A stretch of 64,000 nucleotides of DNA, from contig OY288245.1 in NCBI GenBank assembly GCA_958450325.1, positions 64,777,441 to 64,841,440 of the forward strand. Reading direction: 5' to 3'. The position numbers and the translations under genes are program-made. This DNA is from Agrostemma githago. Taxonomy: Eukaryota; Streptophyta; Magnoliopsida; Caryophyllales; Caryophyllaceae. A model generated the notes under the pieces. The model was not told the DNA's origin and did no database searches. It worked only from the letters and a program-made list of their open reading frames with translations. Positions 48,601-62,601 of the stretch are shown piece after piece; within the stretch, counting starts at the first letter, position 1; every line of letters begins with the position of its first letter.

Positions 48601-51600
48601 GAACCCTAAGAGGGTATTGGTAAACCGTGTCGTGGATGTGATTCAAAGATGGGGCACTGAACCTTAAGAGTAGGGTACTGCATAAGACGGGACGGAAAAG
48701 GGTTTAGGGTTGGATTAGGCGGACCCGCTACGCGGCTCCGTCTAATCCAACCCTAAACGCTTTTCCTTATTCAAGGACACTAAACCCGCAACAAACTGAA
48801 CCCTAAGAGGGTATTGATGAACCCTGTCGTGGATGTGATTCAAAGATGGGGCACTGAACCTTAAGAATAGGGTACTGCATAAGACGGGACGGAAAAGGGT
48901 TTAGGGTTGGATTAGGCGAACCCGCTTCGCGGATCCCCCTTATCCATCCCTAAACCCTTTTCCTTATTCAAGGACGGAAAAGGGTTTAGGGTTGGATTAG
49001 GCGTACCCGCTACGTGGCTCCGCCTAATCCAACCCTAAACCCTTTTCCTTATTTAAGGTCACTAAACCCGCAACAAAATGAACCCTAAGAGGGTATTGGT
49101 GAACCCTGTCGTGGATGTGATTCAAAGATGGGGCACTGAACCTTAAGAGTAGGGTACTGCATAAGACGGGACGGAAAAGGGTTTATGGTTGGATTAGGCG
49201 GAGCCGCGTAAACACTTTTCCTTATTTAAGGACGGAAAAGGGTTTAGGGTTGGATTAGGCGTACCCGCTACGCGGCTCCGCCTAATCCAACCCTAAACCC
49301 TTTTCCTTATTCAAGGTCACTAAACCCGCAAAAAACTGAACCCTAAGAGGGTATTGGTGAACCGTGTCGTGGATGTGATTCAAAGATGGGGCACTGAACC
49401 TTAAGAGTAGGGTACTGCAAAAGACGGGACGGAAAAGGGTTTAGGGTTGGATTAGGCGGACCCGCTACGCGGCTCCGCCTAATCCAACCCTAAACCCTTT
49501 TCCTTATTCAAGGTCACTAAACCCGCAACAAACTGAACCCTAAGAGGGTATTGGTGAACCCTGTCGTGGATGTGATTCAAAGATGGGGTACTGAACCTTA
49601 AGAGTAGGGTACTGCATAAGACAGGACGGAAAAGGGTTTAGGGTTGGATTAGGCGGACCCGCTACGCGGCTCCGTCTAATCCAACCCTAAACCCTTTTCT
49701 TTATTCAAGGTCACTAAACACGCTACAAACTGAACCCTAAGAGGGTATTGGTGAAACCTGTCGTGGATGTGATTCAAAGATGGGGCACAGAACCTTAAGA
49801 GTAGGGTACCGCATAAGACGGGACGGAAAAGGGTTTAGGGTTGGATTAGGCGAACCCGCTTCGCGGATCCGCCTTATCCATCCCTAAACCCTTTTCCTTA
49901 TTCAAGGACGGAAAAGGGTTTAGGGTTGGATTAGGCGTACCCGCTACGCGGCTCCGCCTAAACCAACCCTAAACCCTTTTCCTTATTCAAGGTCACTAAA
50001 CCCGCAACAAAATGAACCCTAAGAGGGTATTGGTGAACCCTGTCGTGGATGTGATTCAAAGATGGGGCACTGAACCTTAAGAGTAGGGTACTGCATAAGA
50101 CGGGACGGAAAAGGGTTTAGGGTTGGATTAGGCGGACCCGCGTAAACCCTTTTCCTTCTTCAAAGACGGAAAAGGGTTTAGGGTTGGATTAGGCGTACCC
50201 GCTACGCGGCACCGCCTAATCCAACCCTAAACCCCTTTTCTTATTCAAGGTCACTAAACCCGCAACAAACTGAACCCTAAGAGGGTATTGGTGAACCCTG
50301 TCGTGGATGTGATTCAAAGATGGGGCACTGAACCTTAAGAGTAGGGTACTGCATAAGACGGGACGGAAAAGGGTTTAGGGTTGGATTAGGCGGACCCGCT
50401 ACGCGGCTCCGCCTATTCCAACCCTAAACCCTTTTCCTTATTCAAGGTCACTAAACCCGCAACAAACTGAACCCTAAGAGGGTATTGGTGAACCGTGTCG
50501 TGAATGTGATTCAAAGATGGGGCACTGAACCTTAAGAGTAGGGTACTGCATAAGACGGGACGGAAAAGGGTTTAGGGTTGGATTAGGCGGACCCGCTACG
50601 CGGCTCCGCCTAATCCAACCCTAAACCCTTTTCCTTATTCAAGGTCACTAAACCCGCAACAAACTGAACCCTAAGAGGGTATTGATGAACCCTGTCGTGG
50701 ATGTGATTCAAAGATGGGGCACTGAACCTTAAGAATAGGGTACTGCATAAGACGGGACGGAAAAGGGTTTAGGGTTGGATTAGGCGAACCCGCTTCGCGG
50801 ATCCGCCTTATCCATCCCTAAACCCTTTTCCTTATTCAAGGACGGAAAAGGGTTTAGGGTTGGATTAGGCGTACCCGCTACGTGGCTCCGCCTAATCCAA
50901 CCCTAAACCCTTTTCCTTATTCAAGGTCACTAAACCCGCAACAAACTGAACCCTAAGAGGGTATTGGTGAACCCTGTCGTGAATGTGATTCAAAGATGGG
51001 GCACTGAACCTTAAGAGTAGGGTACTGCATAAGACGGGACGGAAAAGGGTTTAGGGTTGGATTAGGCGGACCCGCTACGCGGCTCCGTCTAATCCAACCC
51101 TAAACCCTTTTCTTTATTCAAGGTCACTAAACACGCTACAAACTGAACCCTAAGAGGGTATTGGTGAACCCTGTCGTGGATGTGATTCAAAGATGGGGCA
51201 TTGAACCTTAAGCGTAGGGTACTGCATAAGACGGGACGGAAAAGGGTTTAGGGTTGGATTAGGCGAACCCGCTTCGCGGATCCGCCTTATCCATCCCTAA
51301 ACCCTTTTCCTTATTCAAGGACGGAAAAGGGTTTAGGGTTGGATTAGGCGGACCCGCTACGCGGCTCCGCCTAATCCAACCCTAAACCCTTTTCCTTATT
51401 CAAGGTCACTAAACCCACAACAAAATGAACCCTAAGAGGGTATTTGTGAACCCTATCGTGGATGTGATTCAAAGATGGGGCACTGAACCTTAAGAGTAGG
51501 GTACTGCATAAGAAGGGACGGAAAAGGGTTTAGGGTTGGATTAGGCGGACCCGCTACGCGGCTCGGCCTAATCCAACCCTAAACCCTTTTCCTTATTCAA

Positions 51601-54600
51601 GGTCACTAAACCCGCAACAAACTGAACTCTAAGAGGGTATTGGTGAACCCTGTCGTGGATGTGATTCAAAGATGGGGCACTGAACCTTAAGAGTAGGGTA
51701 CTGCATAAGACGGGACGGAAAAGGGTTTAGGGTTGGATTAGGCGGACCCGCGTAAACCCTTTTCCTTCTTCAAGGACGGAAAAGGGTTTAGGGTTGGATT
51801 AGGCGTACCCGCTACGCGGCTCCGCCTAATCCAACCCTAAACCCTTTTTCTTATTCAAGGTCACTAAACCCGCAACAAACTGAACCCTAAGAGGGTATTG
51901 GTGAACCCTGTCGTGGATGTGATTCAAAGATGGGGCACTGAACCTTAAGAGTAGGGTACTGCATAAGACGGGACGGAAAAGGGTTTAGGGTTGGATTAGG
52001 CGGACCCGCTACGCGGCTCCGCCTAATCCAACCCTAAACCCTTTTCCTTATTCAAGGTCACTAAACCCGCAACAAACTGAACCCTAAGAGGGTATTGGTG
52101 AACCGTGTCGTGGATGTGATTCAAATATGGGGCACTGAACCTTAAGAGTAGGGTACTGCATAAGACAGGACGGAAAAGGGTTTAGGGTTGGATTAGGCGG
52201 ACCCGCTACGCGGCTCCGCCTAATCCAACCCTAAACCCTTTTCCTTATTCAAGGACACTAAACCCGCAACAAACTGAACCCTAAGAGGGTATTGATGAAC
52301 CCTGTCGTGGATGTGATTCAAAGATGGGGCACTGAACCTTAAGAATAGGGTACTGCATAAGACGGGACGGAAAAGGGTTTAGGGTTGGATTAGGCGAACC
52401 CGCTTCGCGGATCCGCCTTATCCATCCCTAAACCCTTTTCCTTATTCAAGGACGGAAAAGGGTTTAGGGTTGAATTAGGCGTACCCGCTACGTGGCTCCG
52501 CCTAATCCAACCCTAAACCCTTTTCCTTATTCAAGGTCACTAAACCCGCAACAAAATGAACCCTAAGAGGGTATTGGTGAACCCTGTCGTGGATGTGATT
52601 CAAAGATGGGGCACTGAACCTTAAGAGTAGGGTACTGCATAAGACGGGACGGAAAAGGGTTTATGGTTGGATTAGGCGGAGCCGCGTAAATCCTTTTCCT
52701 TATTTAAGGACGGAAAAGGGTTTAGGGTTGGATTAGGCGTACCCGCTACGCGGCTCCGCCTAATCCAACCCTAAACCCTTTTCCTTATTCAAGGTCACTA
52801 AACCCGCAACAAAATGAACCCTAAGAGGGTATTGGTGAACCCTGTCGTGGTTGTGATTCAAAGATGCGGCACTGAACCTTAAGAGTAGGGTACTGCATAA
52901 GAAGGGAAGGAAAAGGGTTTAGGGTTGGATTAGGCGCACCCGCTACGCGGCTCCGCCTAATCCAACCCTAAACCCTTTTCCTTATTCAAGGTCACTAAAC
53001 CCGCAACAAACTGAACTCTAAGAGGGTATTGGTGAACCCTGTCGTGGATGTGATTCAAAGATGGGGCACTGAACCTTAAGAGTAGGGTACTGCATAAGAC
53101 GGGACGGAAAAGGGTTTAGGGTTGGATTAGGCGGAGCCGCGTAAACCCTTTTCCTTCTTCAAGGATGGAAAAGGGTTTAGGGTTGGATTAGGCGTACCCG
53201 CTACGCGGCTCCGCCTAATCCAACCCTAAACCCTTTTTCTTATTCAAGGTCACTAAACCCGCAACAAACTGAACCCTAAGAGGGTATTGGTGAACCCTGT
53301 CGTGGATGTGATTCAAAGATGGGGCACTGAACCTTAAGAGTAGGGTACTGCATAAGACGGGACGGAAAAGGGTTTAGGGTTGGATTAGGCAAACCCGCTA
53401 CGCGGCTCCGCCTAATCCAACCCTAAACCCTTTTCCTTATTCAAGGTCACTAAACCCGCAACAAACTGAACCCTAAGAGGGTATTGGTGAACCGTGTCGT
53501 GGATGTGATTCAAAGATGGGGCACTGAACCTTAAGAGTAGGGTACTGCATAAGACGGGACGGAAAAGGGTTTAGGGTTGGATTAGGCGGACCCGCTACGC
53601 GGCTCCGTCTAATCCAACCCTAAACCCTTTTCCTTATTCAAGGATACTAAACCCGCAACAAACTGAACCCTAAGAGGGTATTGATGAACCCTGTCGTGGA
53701 TGTGATTCAAAGATGGGGCACTGAACCTTAAGAATAGGGTACTGCATAAGACGGGACGGAAAAGGGTTTAGGGTTGGATTAGGCGAACCCGCTTCGCGGA
53801 TCCGCCTTATCCATCCCTAAACCCTTTTCCTTATTCAAGGACGGAAAAGGGTTTAGGGTTGAATTAGGCGTACCCGCTACGTGGCTCCGCCTAATCCAAC
53901 CCTAAACCCTTTTCCTTATTCAAGGTCACTAAACCCGCAACAAAATGAACCCTAAGAGGGTATTGGTGAACCCTGTCGTGGATGTGATTCAAAGATGGGG
54001 CACTGAACCTTAAGAGTAGGGTACTGCATAAGACGGGACGGAAAAGGGTTTATGGTTGGATTAGGCGGAGCCGCGTAAACCCTTTTCCTTCTTCAAGGAT
54101 GGAAAAGGGTTTAGGGTTGGATTAGGCGTACCCGCTACGCGGCTCCGCCTAATCCAACCCTAAACCCTTTTTCTTATTCAAGGTCACTAAACCCGCAACA
54201 AACCGAACCCTAAGAGGGTATTGGTGAACCCTGTCGTGGATGTGATTCAAAGATGGGGCACTGAACCTTAAGAGTAGGGTACTGCATAAGACGGGACGGA
54301 AAAGGGTTTAGGGTTGGATTAGGCGGACCCGCTACGCGGCTCCGCCTAATCCAACCCTAAACCCTTTTCCTTATTCAAGGTCACTAAACCCGCAACAAAC
54401 TGAACCCTAAGATGGTATTGGTGAACCGTGTCGTGGATGTGATTCAAAGATGGGGCACTGAACCTTAAGAGTAGGGTACTGCATAAGACGGGACGGAAAA
54501 GGGTTTAGGGTTGGATTAGGCGGACCCGCTACGCGGCTCCGCCTAATCCAACCCTAAACCCTTTTCATTATTCAAGGACACTAAACCCGCAACAAACTGA

Positions 54601-54970
54601 ACCCTAAGAGGGTATTGATGAACCCTGTCGTGGATGTGATTCAAAGATGGGGCACTGAACCTTAAGAATAGGGTACTGCATAAGACGGGACGGAAAAGGG
54701 TTTAGGGTTGGATTAGGCGAACCCGCTTCGCGGATCCGCCTTATCCATCCCTAAACCCTTTTCCTTATTCAAGGACGGAAAAGGGTTTAGGGTTGGATTA
54801 GGCGTACCCGCAACGTGGCTCCGCCTAATCCAACCCTAAACCCTTTTCCTTATTCAAGGTCACTAAACCCGCAACAAAATGAACCCTAAGAGGGTATTGG
54901 TGAACCCTGTCGTGGATGTGATTCAAAGATGGGGCACTGAACCTTAAGAGTAGGGTACTGCATAAGACGG
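48601..54970 (+). repeat. Block G: recurring 85/61 cassettes without a fixed HOR length
   Basis: TATTGATGAACC monomers at about 48,818, 50,686, 52,296, 53,685 and 54,619 are spaced 1868, 1610, 1389 and 934 bp, each a sum of 197, 85 and 61. The order is nearly constant: GAACCGTG monomer, TATTGATG/GAATAGGG monomer, 85-bp unit, CAAAATG monomer, 61-bp unit. GGACACTAAACCC (about 48,775, 52,254 and 54,577) and GGATACTAAACC (about 53,643) are local variants of GGTCACTAAACCC. Confidence 0.85.
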
Positions 54971-57900
54971 GACGGAAAAGGGTTTATGATTGGATTAGGC
55001 GGAGCCGCGTAAACCCTTTTCCTTATTTAAGGACGGAAAAGGGTTTAGGGTTGGATTAGGCGTACCCGCTACGCGGCTCCGCCTAATCCAACCCTAAACC
55101 CTTTTCCTTATTCAAGGTCACTAAACCCGCAACAAACTGAACCCTAAGAGGGTATTGGTGAACCGTGTCGTGGATGTGATTCAAAGATGGGGCACTGAAC
55201 CTTAAGAGTAGGGTACTGAATAAGACGGGACGGAAAAGGGTTTAGGGTTGGATTAGGCGGACCCGCTACGCGGCTCCGCCTAATCCAACCCTAAACCCTT
55301 TTCCTTATTCAAGGTCACTAAACCCGCAACAAACTGAACCCTAAGAGGGTATTGGTGAACCCTGTCGTGGATGTGATTCAAAGATGGGGCACTGAACCTT
55401 AAGAGTAGGGTACTGCATAAGACGGGACGAAAAAGGGTTTATGGTTGGATTAGGCGGAGCCGCGTAAACCCTTTTCCTTATTTAAGGACGGAAAAGGGTT
55501 TAGGGTTGGATTAGGCGTACCCGCTACGCGGCTCCGCCTAATCCAACCTTAAACCCTTTTCCTTATTCAAGGTCACTAAACCCGCAACAAACTGAACCCT
55601 AAGAGGGTATTGGTGAACCGTGTCGTGGATGTGATTCAAAGATGGGGCACTGAACCTTAAGAGTAGGGTACTGCATAAGACGGGACGGAAAAGGGTTTAG
55701 GGTTGGATTAGGCGGACCCGCTACGCGGCTCCGCCTAATCCAACCCTAAACCCTTTTCCTTATTCAAGGTCACTAAACCCGCAACAAACTGAACCCTAAG
55801 AGGGTATTGGTGAACCCTGTCGTGGATATGATTCAAAGATGGGGCACTGAACCTTAAGAATAGGGTACTGCATAAGACGGGACGGAAAAGGGTTTAGGGT
55901 TGGATTAGGCGAACCCTCTTCGCGGATCCGCCTTATCCATCCCTAAACCCTTTTCATTATTCAAGGACGGAAAAGGGTTTAGGGTTGGATTAGGCGTACC
56001 CGCTACGTGGCTCCGCCTAATCCAACCCTAAACCCTTTTCCTTATTCAAGGTCACTAAACCCGCAACAAACTGAACCCTAAAAGGGTATTGGTGAACCCT
56101 GTTGTAGATGTGATTCAAAGATGGGGCACTGAACCTTAAGAGTAGGGTACTGCATAAGACGGGACGGAAAAGGGTTTAGGGTTGGATTAGGCGGACCCGC
56201 TACGCAGCTCCGTCTAATCCAACCCTAAACCCTTTTCCTTATTCAAGGTCACTAAACCCGCAACAAAACGAACCCTAAGAGGGTATTGGTGAACCCTGTC
56301 GTGGATGTGATTCAAAGATGGGGCACTGAACCTTAAGAGTAAGGTACTGCATAAGACGGGACGGAAAAGGGTTTAGGGTTGGATTAGGCGGAGCCGCGTA
56401 AACCCTTTTCCTTATTTAAGGACGGAAAAGGGTTTAGGGTTGGATTAGGCGTACCCGCTACGCGGCTCCGCCTAATCCAACCCTAAACCCTTTTCCTTAT
56501 TCAAGGTCACTAAACCCGCAACAAACTGAACCCTAAGAGGGTATTGGTGAACCGTGTCGTGGATGTGATTCAAAGATGGGGCACTGAACCTTAAGAGTAG
56601 GGTACTGCATAAGACGGGACGGAAAAGGGTTTAGGGTTGGATTAGGCGAACCCTCTTCGCGGATCCGCCTTATCCATCCCTAAACCCTTTTCATTATTCA
56701 AGGACGGAAAAGGGTTTAGGGTTGGATTAGGCGTACCCGCTACGTGGCTCCGCCTAATCCAACCCTAAACCCTTTTCCTTATTCAAGGTCACTAAACCCG
56801 CAACAAAATGAACCCTAAGAGGGTATTGGTGAACCCTGTCGTGGATGTGATTCAAAGATGGGGCACTGAACCTTAAGAGTAAGGTACTGCATAAGACGGG
56901 ACGGAAAAGGGTTTAGGGTTGGATTAGGCGGAGCCGCGTAAACCCTTTTCCTTATTTAAGGACGGAAAAGGGTTTAGGGTTGGATTAGGCGTACCCGCTA
57001 CGCAGCTCCGCCTAATCCAACCCTAAACCCTTTTCCTTATTCAAGGTCACTAAACCCGCAACAAACTGAACCCTAAGAGGGTATTGGTGAACCGTGTCGT
57101 GGATGTGATTCAAAGATGGGGCACTGAACCTTAAGAGTAGGGTACTGCATAAGACGGAACGGAAAAGGGTTTAGGGTTGGATTAGGCGGACCCGCTACGC
57201 GGCTCCGCCTAATCCAACCCTAAACCCTTTTCCTTATTCAAGGTCACTAAACCCGCAACAAACTGAACCCTAAGAGGGTATTGGTGAACCCTGTCGTGGA
57301 TGTGATTCAAAGATGGGGCACTGAACCTTAAGAATAGGGTACTGCAAAAGACGGGACAGAAAAGGGTTTAGGGTTGGATTAGGCGAACCCGCTTCGCGGA
57401 TCCGCCTTATCCATCCCTAAACCCTTTTCCTTATTCAAGGACGGAAAAGGGTTTAGGGTTGGATTAGGCGTACCCGCTACGTGGCTCCGCCTAATCCAAC
57501 CCTAAACCCTTTTCCTTATTCAAGGTCACTAAACCCGCAACAAACTGAACCCTAAGAGGGTATTGGTGAACCGTGTCGTGGATGTGATTCAAAGATGGGG
57601 CACTGAACCTTAAGAGTAGGGTACTGAATAAGACGGGACGGAAAAGGGTTTAGGGTTGGATTAGGCGGACCCGCTACGCGGCTCCGCCTAATCCAACCCT
57701 AAACCCTTTTCCTTATTCAAGGTCACTAAACCCGCAACAAACTGAACCCTAAGAGGGTATTGGTGAACCCTGTCGTGGATGTGATTCAAAGATGGGGCAC
57801 TGAACCTTAAGAGTAGGGTACTGCATAAGACGGGACGAAAAAGGGTTTATGGTTGGATTAGGCGGAGCCGCGTAAACCCTTTTCCTTATTTAAGGACGGA

Positions 57901-60900
57901 AAAGGGTTTAGGGTTGGATTAGGCGTACCCGCTACGCGGCTCCGCCTAATCCAACCTTAAACCCTTTTCCTTATTCAAGGTCACTAAACCCGCAACAAAC
58001 TGAACCCTAAGAGGGTATTGGTGAACCGTGTCGTGGATGTGATTCAAAGATGGGGCACTGAACCTTAAGAGTAGGGTACTGCATAAGACGGGACGGAAAA
58101 GGGTTTAGGGTTGGATTAGGCGGACCCGCTACGCGGCTCCGCCTAATCCAACCCTAAACCCTTTTCCTTATTCAAGGTCACTAAACCCGCAACAAACTGA
58201 ACCCTAAGAGGGTATTGGTGAACCCTGTCGTGGATATGATTCAAAGATGGGGCACTGAACCTTAAGAATAGGGTACTGCATAAGACGGGACGGAAAAGGG
58301 TTTAGGGTTGGATTAGGCGAACCCTCTTCGCGGATCCGCCTTATCCATCCCTAAACCCTTTTCATTATTCAAGGACGGAAAAGGGTTTAGGGTTGGATTA
58401 GGCGTACCCGCTACGTGGCTCCGCCTAATCCAACCCTAAACCCTTTTTCTTATTCAAGGTCACTAAACCCGCAACAAAATGAACCCTAAGAGGGTATTGG
58501 TGAACCCTGTCGTGGATGTGATTCAAAGATGGGGCACTGAACCTTAAGAGTAAGGTACTGCATAAGACGGGACGGAAAAGGGTTTAGGGTTGGATTAGGC
58601 GGAGCCGCATAAACCCTTTTCCTTATTTAAGGACGGAAAAGGGTTTAGGGTTGGATTAGGCGTACCCGCTACGCAGCTCCGCCTAATCCAACCCTAAACC
58701 CTTTTCCTTATTCAAGGTCACTAAACCCGCAACAAACTGAACCCTAAGAGGGTATTGGTGAACCGTGTCGTGGATGTGATTCAAAGATGGGGCACTGAAC
58801 CTTAAGAGTAGGGTACTGCATAAGACGGGACGGAAAAGGGTTTAGGGTTGGATTAGGCGGACCCGCTACGCGGCTCCGCCTAATCCAACCCTAAACCCTT
58901 TTCCTTATTCAAGGTCACTAAACCCGCAACAAACTGAACCCTAAGAGGGTATTGGTGAACCCTGTCGTGGATGTGATTCAAAGATGGGGCACTGAACCTT
59001 AAGAATAGGGTACTGCATAAGACGGGACGGAAAAGGGTTTAGGGTTGGATTAGGCGAACCCGCTTCGCGGATCCGCCTTATCCATCCCTAAACCCTTTTC
59101 CTTATTCAAGGACGGAAAAGGGTTTAGGGTTGGATTAGGCGTACCCGCTACGTGGCTCCGCCTAATCCAACCCTAAACCCTTTTCCTTATTCAAGGTCAC
59201 TAAACCCGCAACAAACTGAACCCTAAAAGGGTATTGGTGAACCCTGTTGTAGATGTGATTCAAAGATGGGGCACTGAACCTTAAGAGTAGGGTACTGCAT
59301 AAGACGGGACGGAAAAGGGTTTAGGGTTGGATTAGGCGGACCCGCTACGCAGCTCCGTCTAATCCAACCCTAAACCCTTTTCCTTATTCAAGGTCACTAA
59401 ACCCGCAACAAAACGAACCCTAAGAGGGTATTGGTGAACCCTGTCGTGGATGTGATTCAAAGATGGGGCACTGAACCTTAAGAGTAAGGTACTGCATAAG
59501 ACGGGACGGAAAAGGGTTTAGGGTTGGATTAGGCGGAGCCGCGTAAACCCTTTTCCTTATTTAAGGACGGAAAAGGGTTTAGGGTTGGATTAGGCGTACC
59601 CGCTACGCGGCTCCGCCTAATCCAACCCTAAACCCTTTTCCTTATTCAAGGTCACTAAACCCGCAACAAACTGAACCCTAAGAGGGTATTGGTGAACCGT
59701 GTCGTGGATGTGATTCAAAGATGGGGCACTGAACCTTAAGAGTAGGGTACTGCATAAGACGGGACGGAAAAGGGTTTAGGGTTGGATTAGGCGAACCCTC
59801 TTCGCGGATCCGCCTTATCCATCCCTAAACCCTTTTCATTATTCAAGGACGGAAAAGGGTTTAGGGTTGGATTAGGCGTACCCGCTACGTGGCTCCGCCT
59901 AATCCAACCCTAAACCCTTTTCCTTATTCAAGGTCACTAAACCCGCAACAAAATGAACCCTAAGAGGGTATTGGTGAACCCTGTCGTGGATGTGATTCAA
60001 AGATGGGGCACTGAACCTTAAGAGTAAGGTACTGCATAAGACGGGACGGAAAAGGGTTTAGGGTTGGATTAGGCGGAGCCGCGTAAACCCTTTTCCTTAT
60101 TTAAGGACGGAAAAGGGTTTAGGGTTGGATTAGGCGTACCCGCTACGCAGCTCCGCCTAATCCAACCCTAAACCCTTTTCCTTATTCAAGGTCACTAAAC
60201 CCGCAACAAACTGAACCCTAAGAGGGTATTGGTGAACCGTGTCGTGGATGTGATTCAAAGATGGGGCACTGAACCTTAAGAGTAGGGTACTGCATAAGAC
60301 GGAACGGAAAAGGGTTTAGGGTTGGATTAGGCGGACCCGCTACGCGGCTCCGCCTAATCCAACCCTAAACCCTTTTCCTTATTCAAGGTCACTAAACCCG
60401 CAACAAACTGAACCCTAAGAGGGTATTGGTGAACCCTGTCGTGGATGTGATTCAAAGATGGGGCACTGAACCTTAAGAATAGGGTACTGCAAAAGACGGG
60501 ACAGAAAAGGGTTTAGGGTTGGATTAGGCGAACCCGCTTCGCGGATCCGCCTTATCCATCCCTAAACCCTTTTCCTTATTCAAGGACGGAAAAGGGTTTA
60601 GGGTTGGATTAGGCGTACCCGCTACGTGGCTCCGCCTAATCCAACCCTAAACCCTTTTCCTTATTCAAGGTCACTAAACCCGCAACAAACTGAACCCTAA
60701 AAGGGTATTGGTGAACCCTGTTGTAGATGTGATTCAAAGATGGGGCACTGAACCTTAAGAGTAGGGTACTGCATAAGACGGGACGGAAAAGGGTTTAGGG
60801 TTGGATTAGGCGGACCCGCTACGCAGCTCCATCTAATCCAACCCTAAACCCTTTTCCTTATTCAAGGTCACTAAACCCGCAACAAAATGAACCCTAAGAG

Positions 60901-62428
60901 GGTATTGGTGAACCCTGTCGTGGATGTGATTCAAAGATGGGGCACTGAACCTTAAGAGTAAGGTACTGCATAAGACGGGACGGAAAAGGGTTTAGGGTTG
61001 GATTAGGCGGAGCCGCGTAAACCCTTTTCCTTATTTAAGGACGGAAAAGGGTTTAGGGTTGGATTAGGCGTACCCGCTACGCGGCTCCGCCTAATCCAAC
61101 CCTAAACCCTTTTCCTTATTCAAGGTCACTTAACCCGCAACAAACTGAACCCTAAGAGGGTATTGGTGAACCCTGTCGTGGATGTGATTCAAAGATGGGG
61201 CACTGAACCTTAAGAGTAGGGTACTGCATAAGACGGGACGAAAAAGGGTTTATGGTTGGATTAGGCGGAGCCGCGTAAACCCTTTTCCTTATTTAAGGAC
61301 GGAAAAGGGTTTAGGGTTGGATTAGGCGTACCCGCTACGCGGCTCCGCCTAATCCAACCCTAAACCCTTTTCCTTATTCAAGGTCACTAAACCCGCAACA
61401 AACTGAACCCTAAGAGGGTATTGGTGAACCGTGTCGTGGATGTGATTCAAAGATGGGGCACTGAACCTTAAGAGTAGGGTACTGCATAAGACGGGACGGA
61501 AAAGGGTTTAGGGTTGGATTAGGCGGACCCGCTACGCGGCTCCGCCTAATCCAACCCTAAACCCTTTTCCTTATTCAAGGTCACTAAACCCGCAACAAAC
61601 TGAACCCTAAGAGGGTATTGGTGAACCCTGTCGTGGATGTGATTCAAAGATGGGGCACTGAACCTTAAGAATAGGGTACTGCATAAGACGGGACGGAAAA
61701 GGGTTTAGGGTTGGATTAGGCGAACCCGCTTCGCGGATCCGCCTTATCCATCCCTAAACCCTTTTCCTTATTCAAGGACGGAAAAGGGTTTAGGGTTGGA
61801 TTAGGCGTACCCGCTACGTGGCTGCGCCTAATCCAACCCTAAACCCTTTTCCTTATTCAAGGTCACTAAACCCGCAACAAACTGAACCCTAAAAGGGTAT
61901 TGGTGAACCCTGTTGTAGATGTGATTCAAAGATGGGGCACTGAACCTTAAGAGTAGGGTACTGCATAAGACGGGACGGAAAAGGGTTTAGGGTTGGATTA
62001 GGCGGACCCGCTACGCAGCTCCGTCTAATCCAACCCTAAACCCTTTTCATTATTCAAGGTCACTAAACCCGCAACAAAATGAACCCTAAGAGGGTATTGG
62101 TGAACCCTGTCGTGGATGTGATTCAAAGATGGGGCACTGAACCTTAAGAGTAAGGTACTGCATAAGACGGGACGGAAAAGGGTTTAGGGTTGGATTAGGC
62201 GGAGCCGCGTAAACCCTTTTCCTTATTTAAGGACGGAAAAGGGTTTAGGGTTGGATTAGGCGTACCCGCTACGCGGCTCCGCCTAATCCAAGCCTAAACC
62301 CTTTTCCTTATTCAAGGTCACTAAACCCGCAACAAACTGAACCCTAAGAGGGTATTGGTGAACCATGTCGTGGATGTGATTCAAAGATGGGGCACTGAAC
62401 CTTAAGAGTAGGGTACTGCATAAGACGG
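54971..62428 (+). repeat. Block H: duplications at offsets 2,408 and 3,145 bp
   Basis: 55,080-56,035 matches 57,490-58,440 at offset 2,408 (10x197+3x85+3x61), with shared GGTACTGAATAAG, GGATATGATTC and GAACCCTCTTCGCGG. 55,970-57,540 matches 59,115-60,685 at offset 3,145 (13x197+4x85+4x61), with shared CTGTTGTAGATG, CGCAGCTCCGTC, GTAAGGTACTGC, GACGGAACGG and GCAAAAGACGGGACAG. CTGTTGTAGATG occurs at about 56,100, 59,245, 60,719 and 61,911. CTTATTTAAGG is typical of the 61-bp units here. Confidence 0.87.
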
Positions 62429-62601
62429 GACGGAAAAGGGTTTAGGGTTGGATTAGGCGGAGACGCGTAAACCCTTTTCCTTATTCAAGGTCACTAAACA
62501 CGCAACAAACTGAACCCTAAGAGAGTATTGGTGAACCCTGTCGTGGATGTGATTCAAATATGGGGCACTGAACCTTAAGAGTAGAGCACTGCATAAGACG
62601 G
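62429..62601 (+). repeat. 173-bp hybrid monomer
   Basis: The palindrome carries the 24-bp lesion, here GGCGGAGACGCGTAAACCC, with an intact body of the CACTAAACACGC / GATTCAAATATGG / GTAGAGCACTGC type seen in block D. The next hybrid with the same body type begins 1,304 bp later at 63733. Confidence 0.88.
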
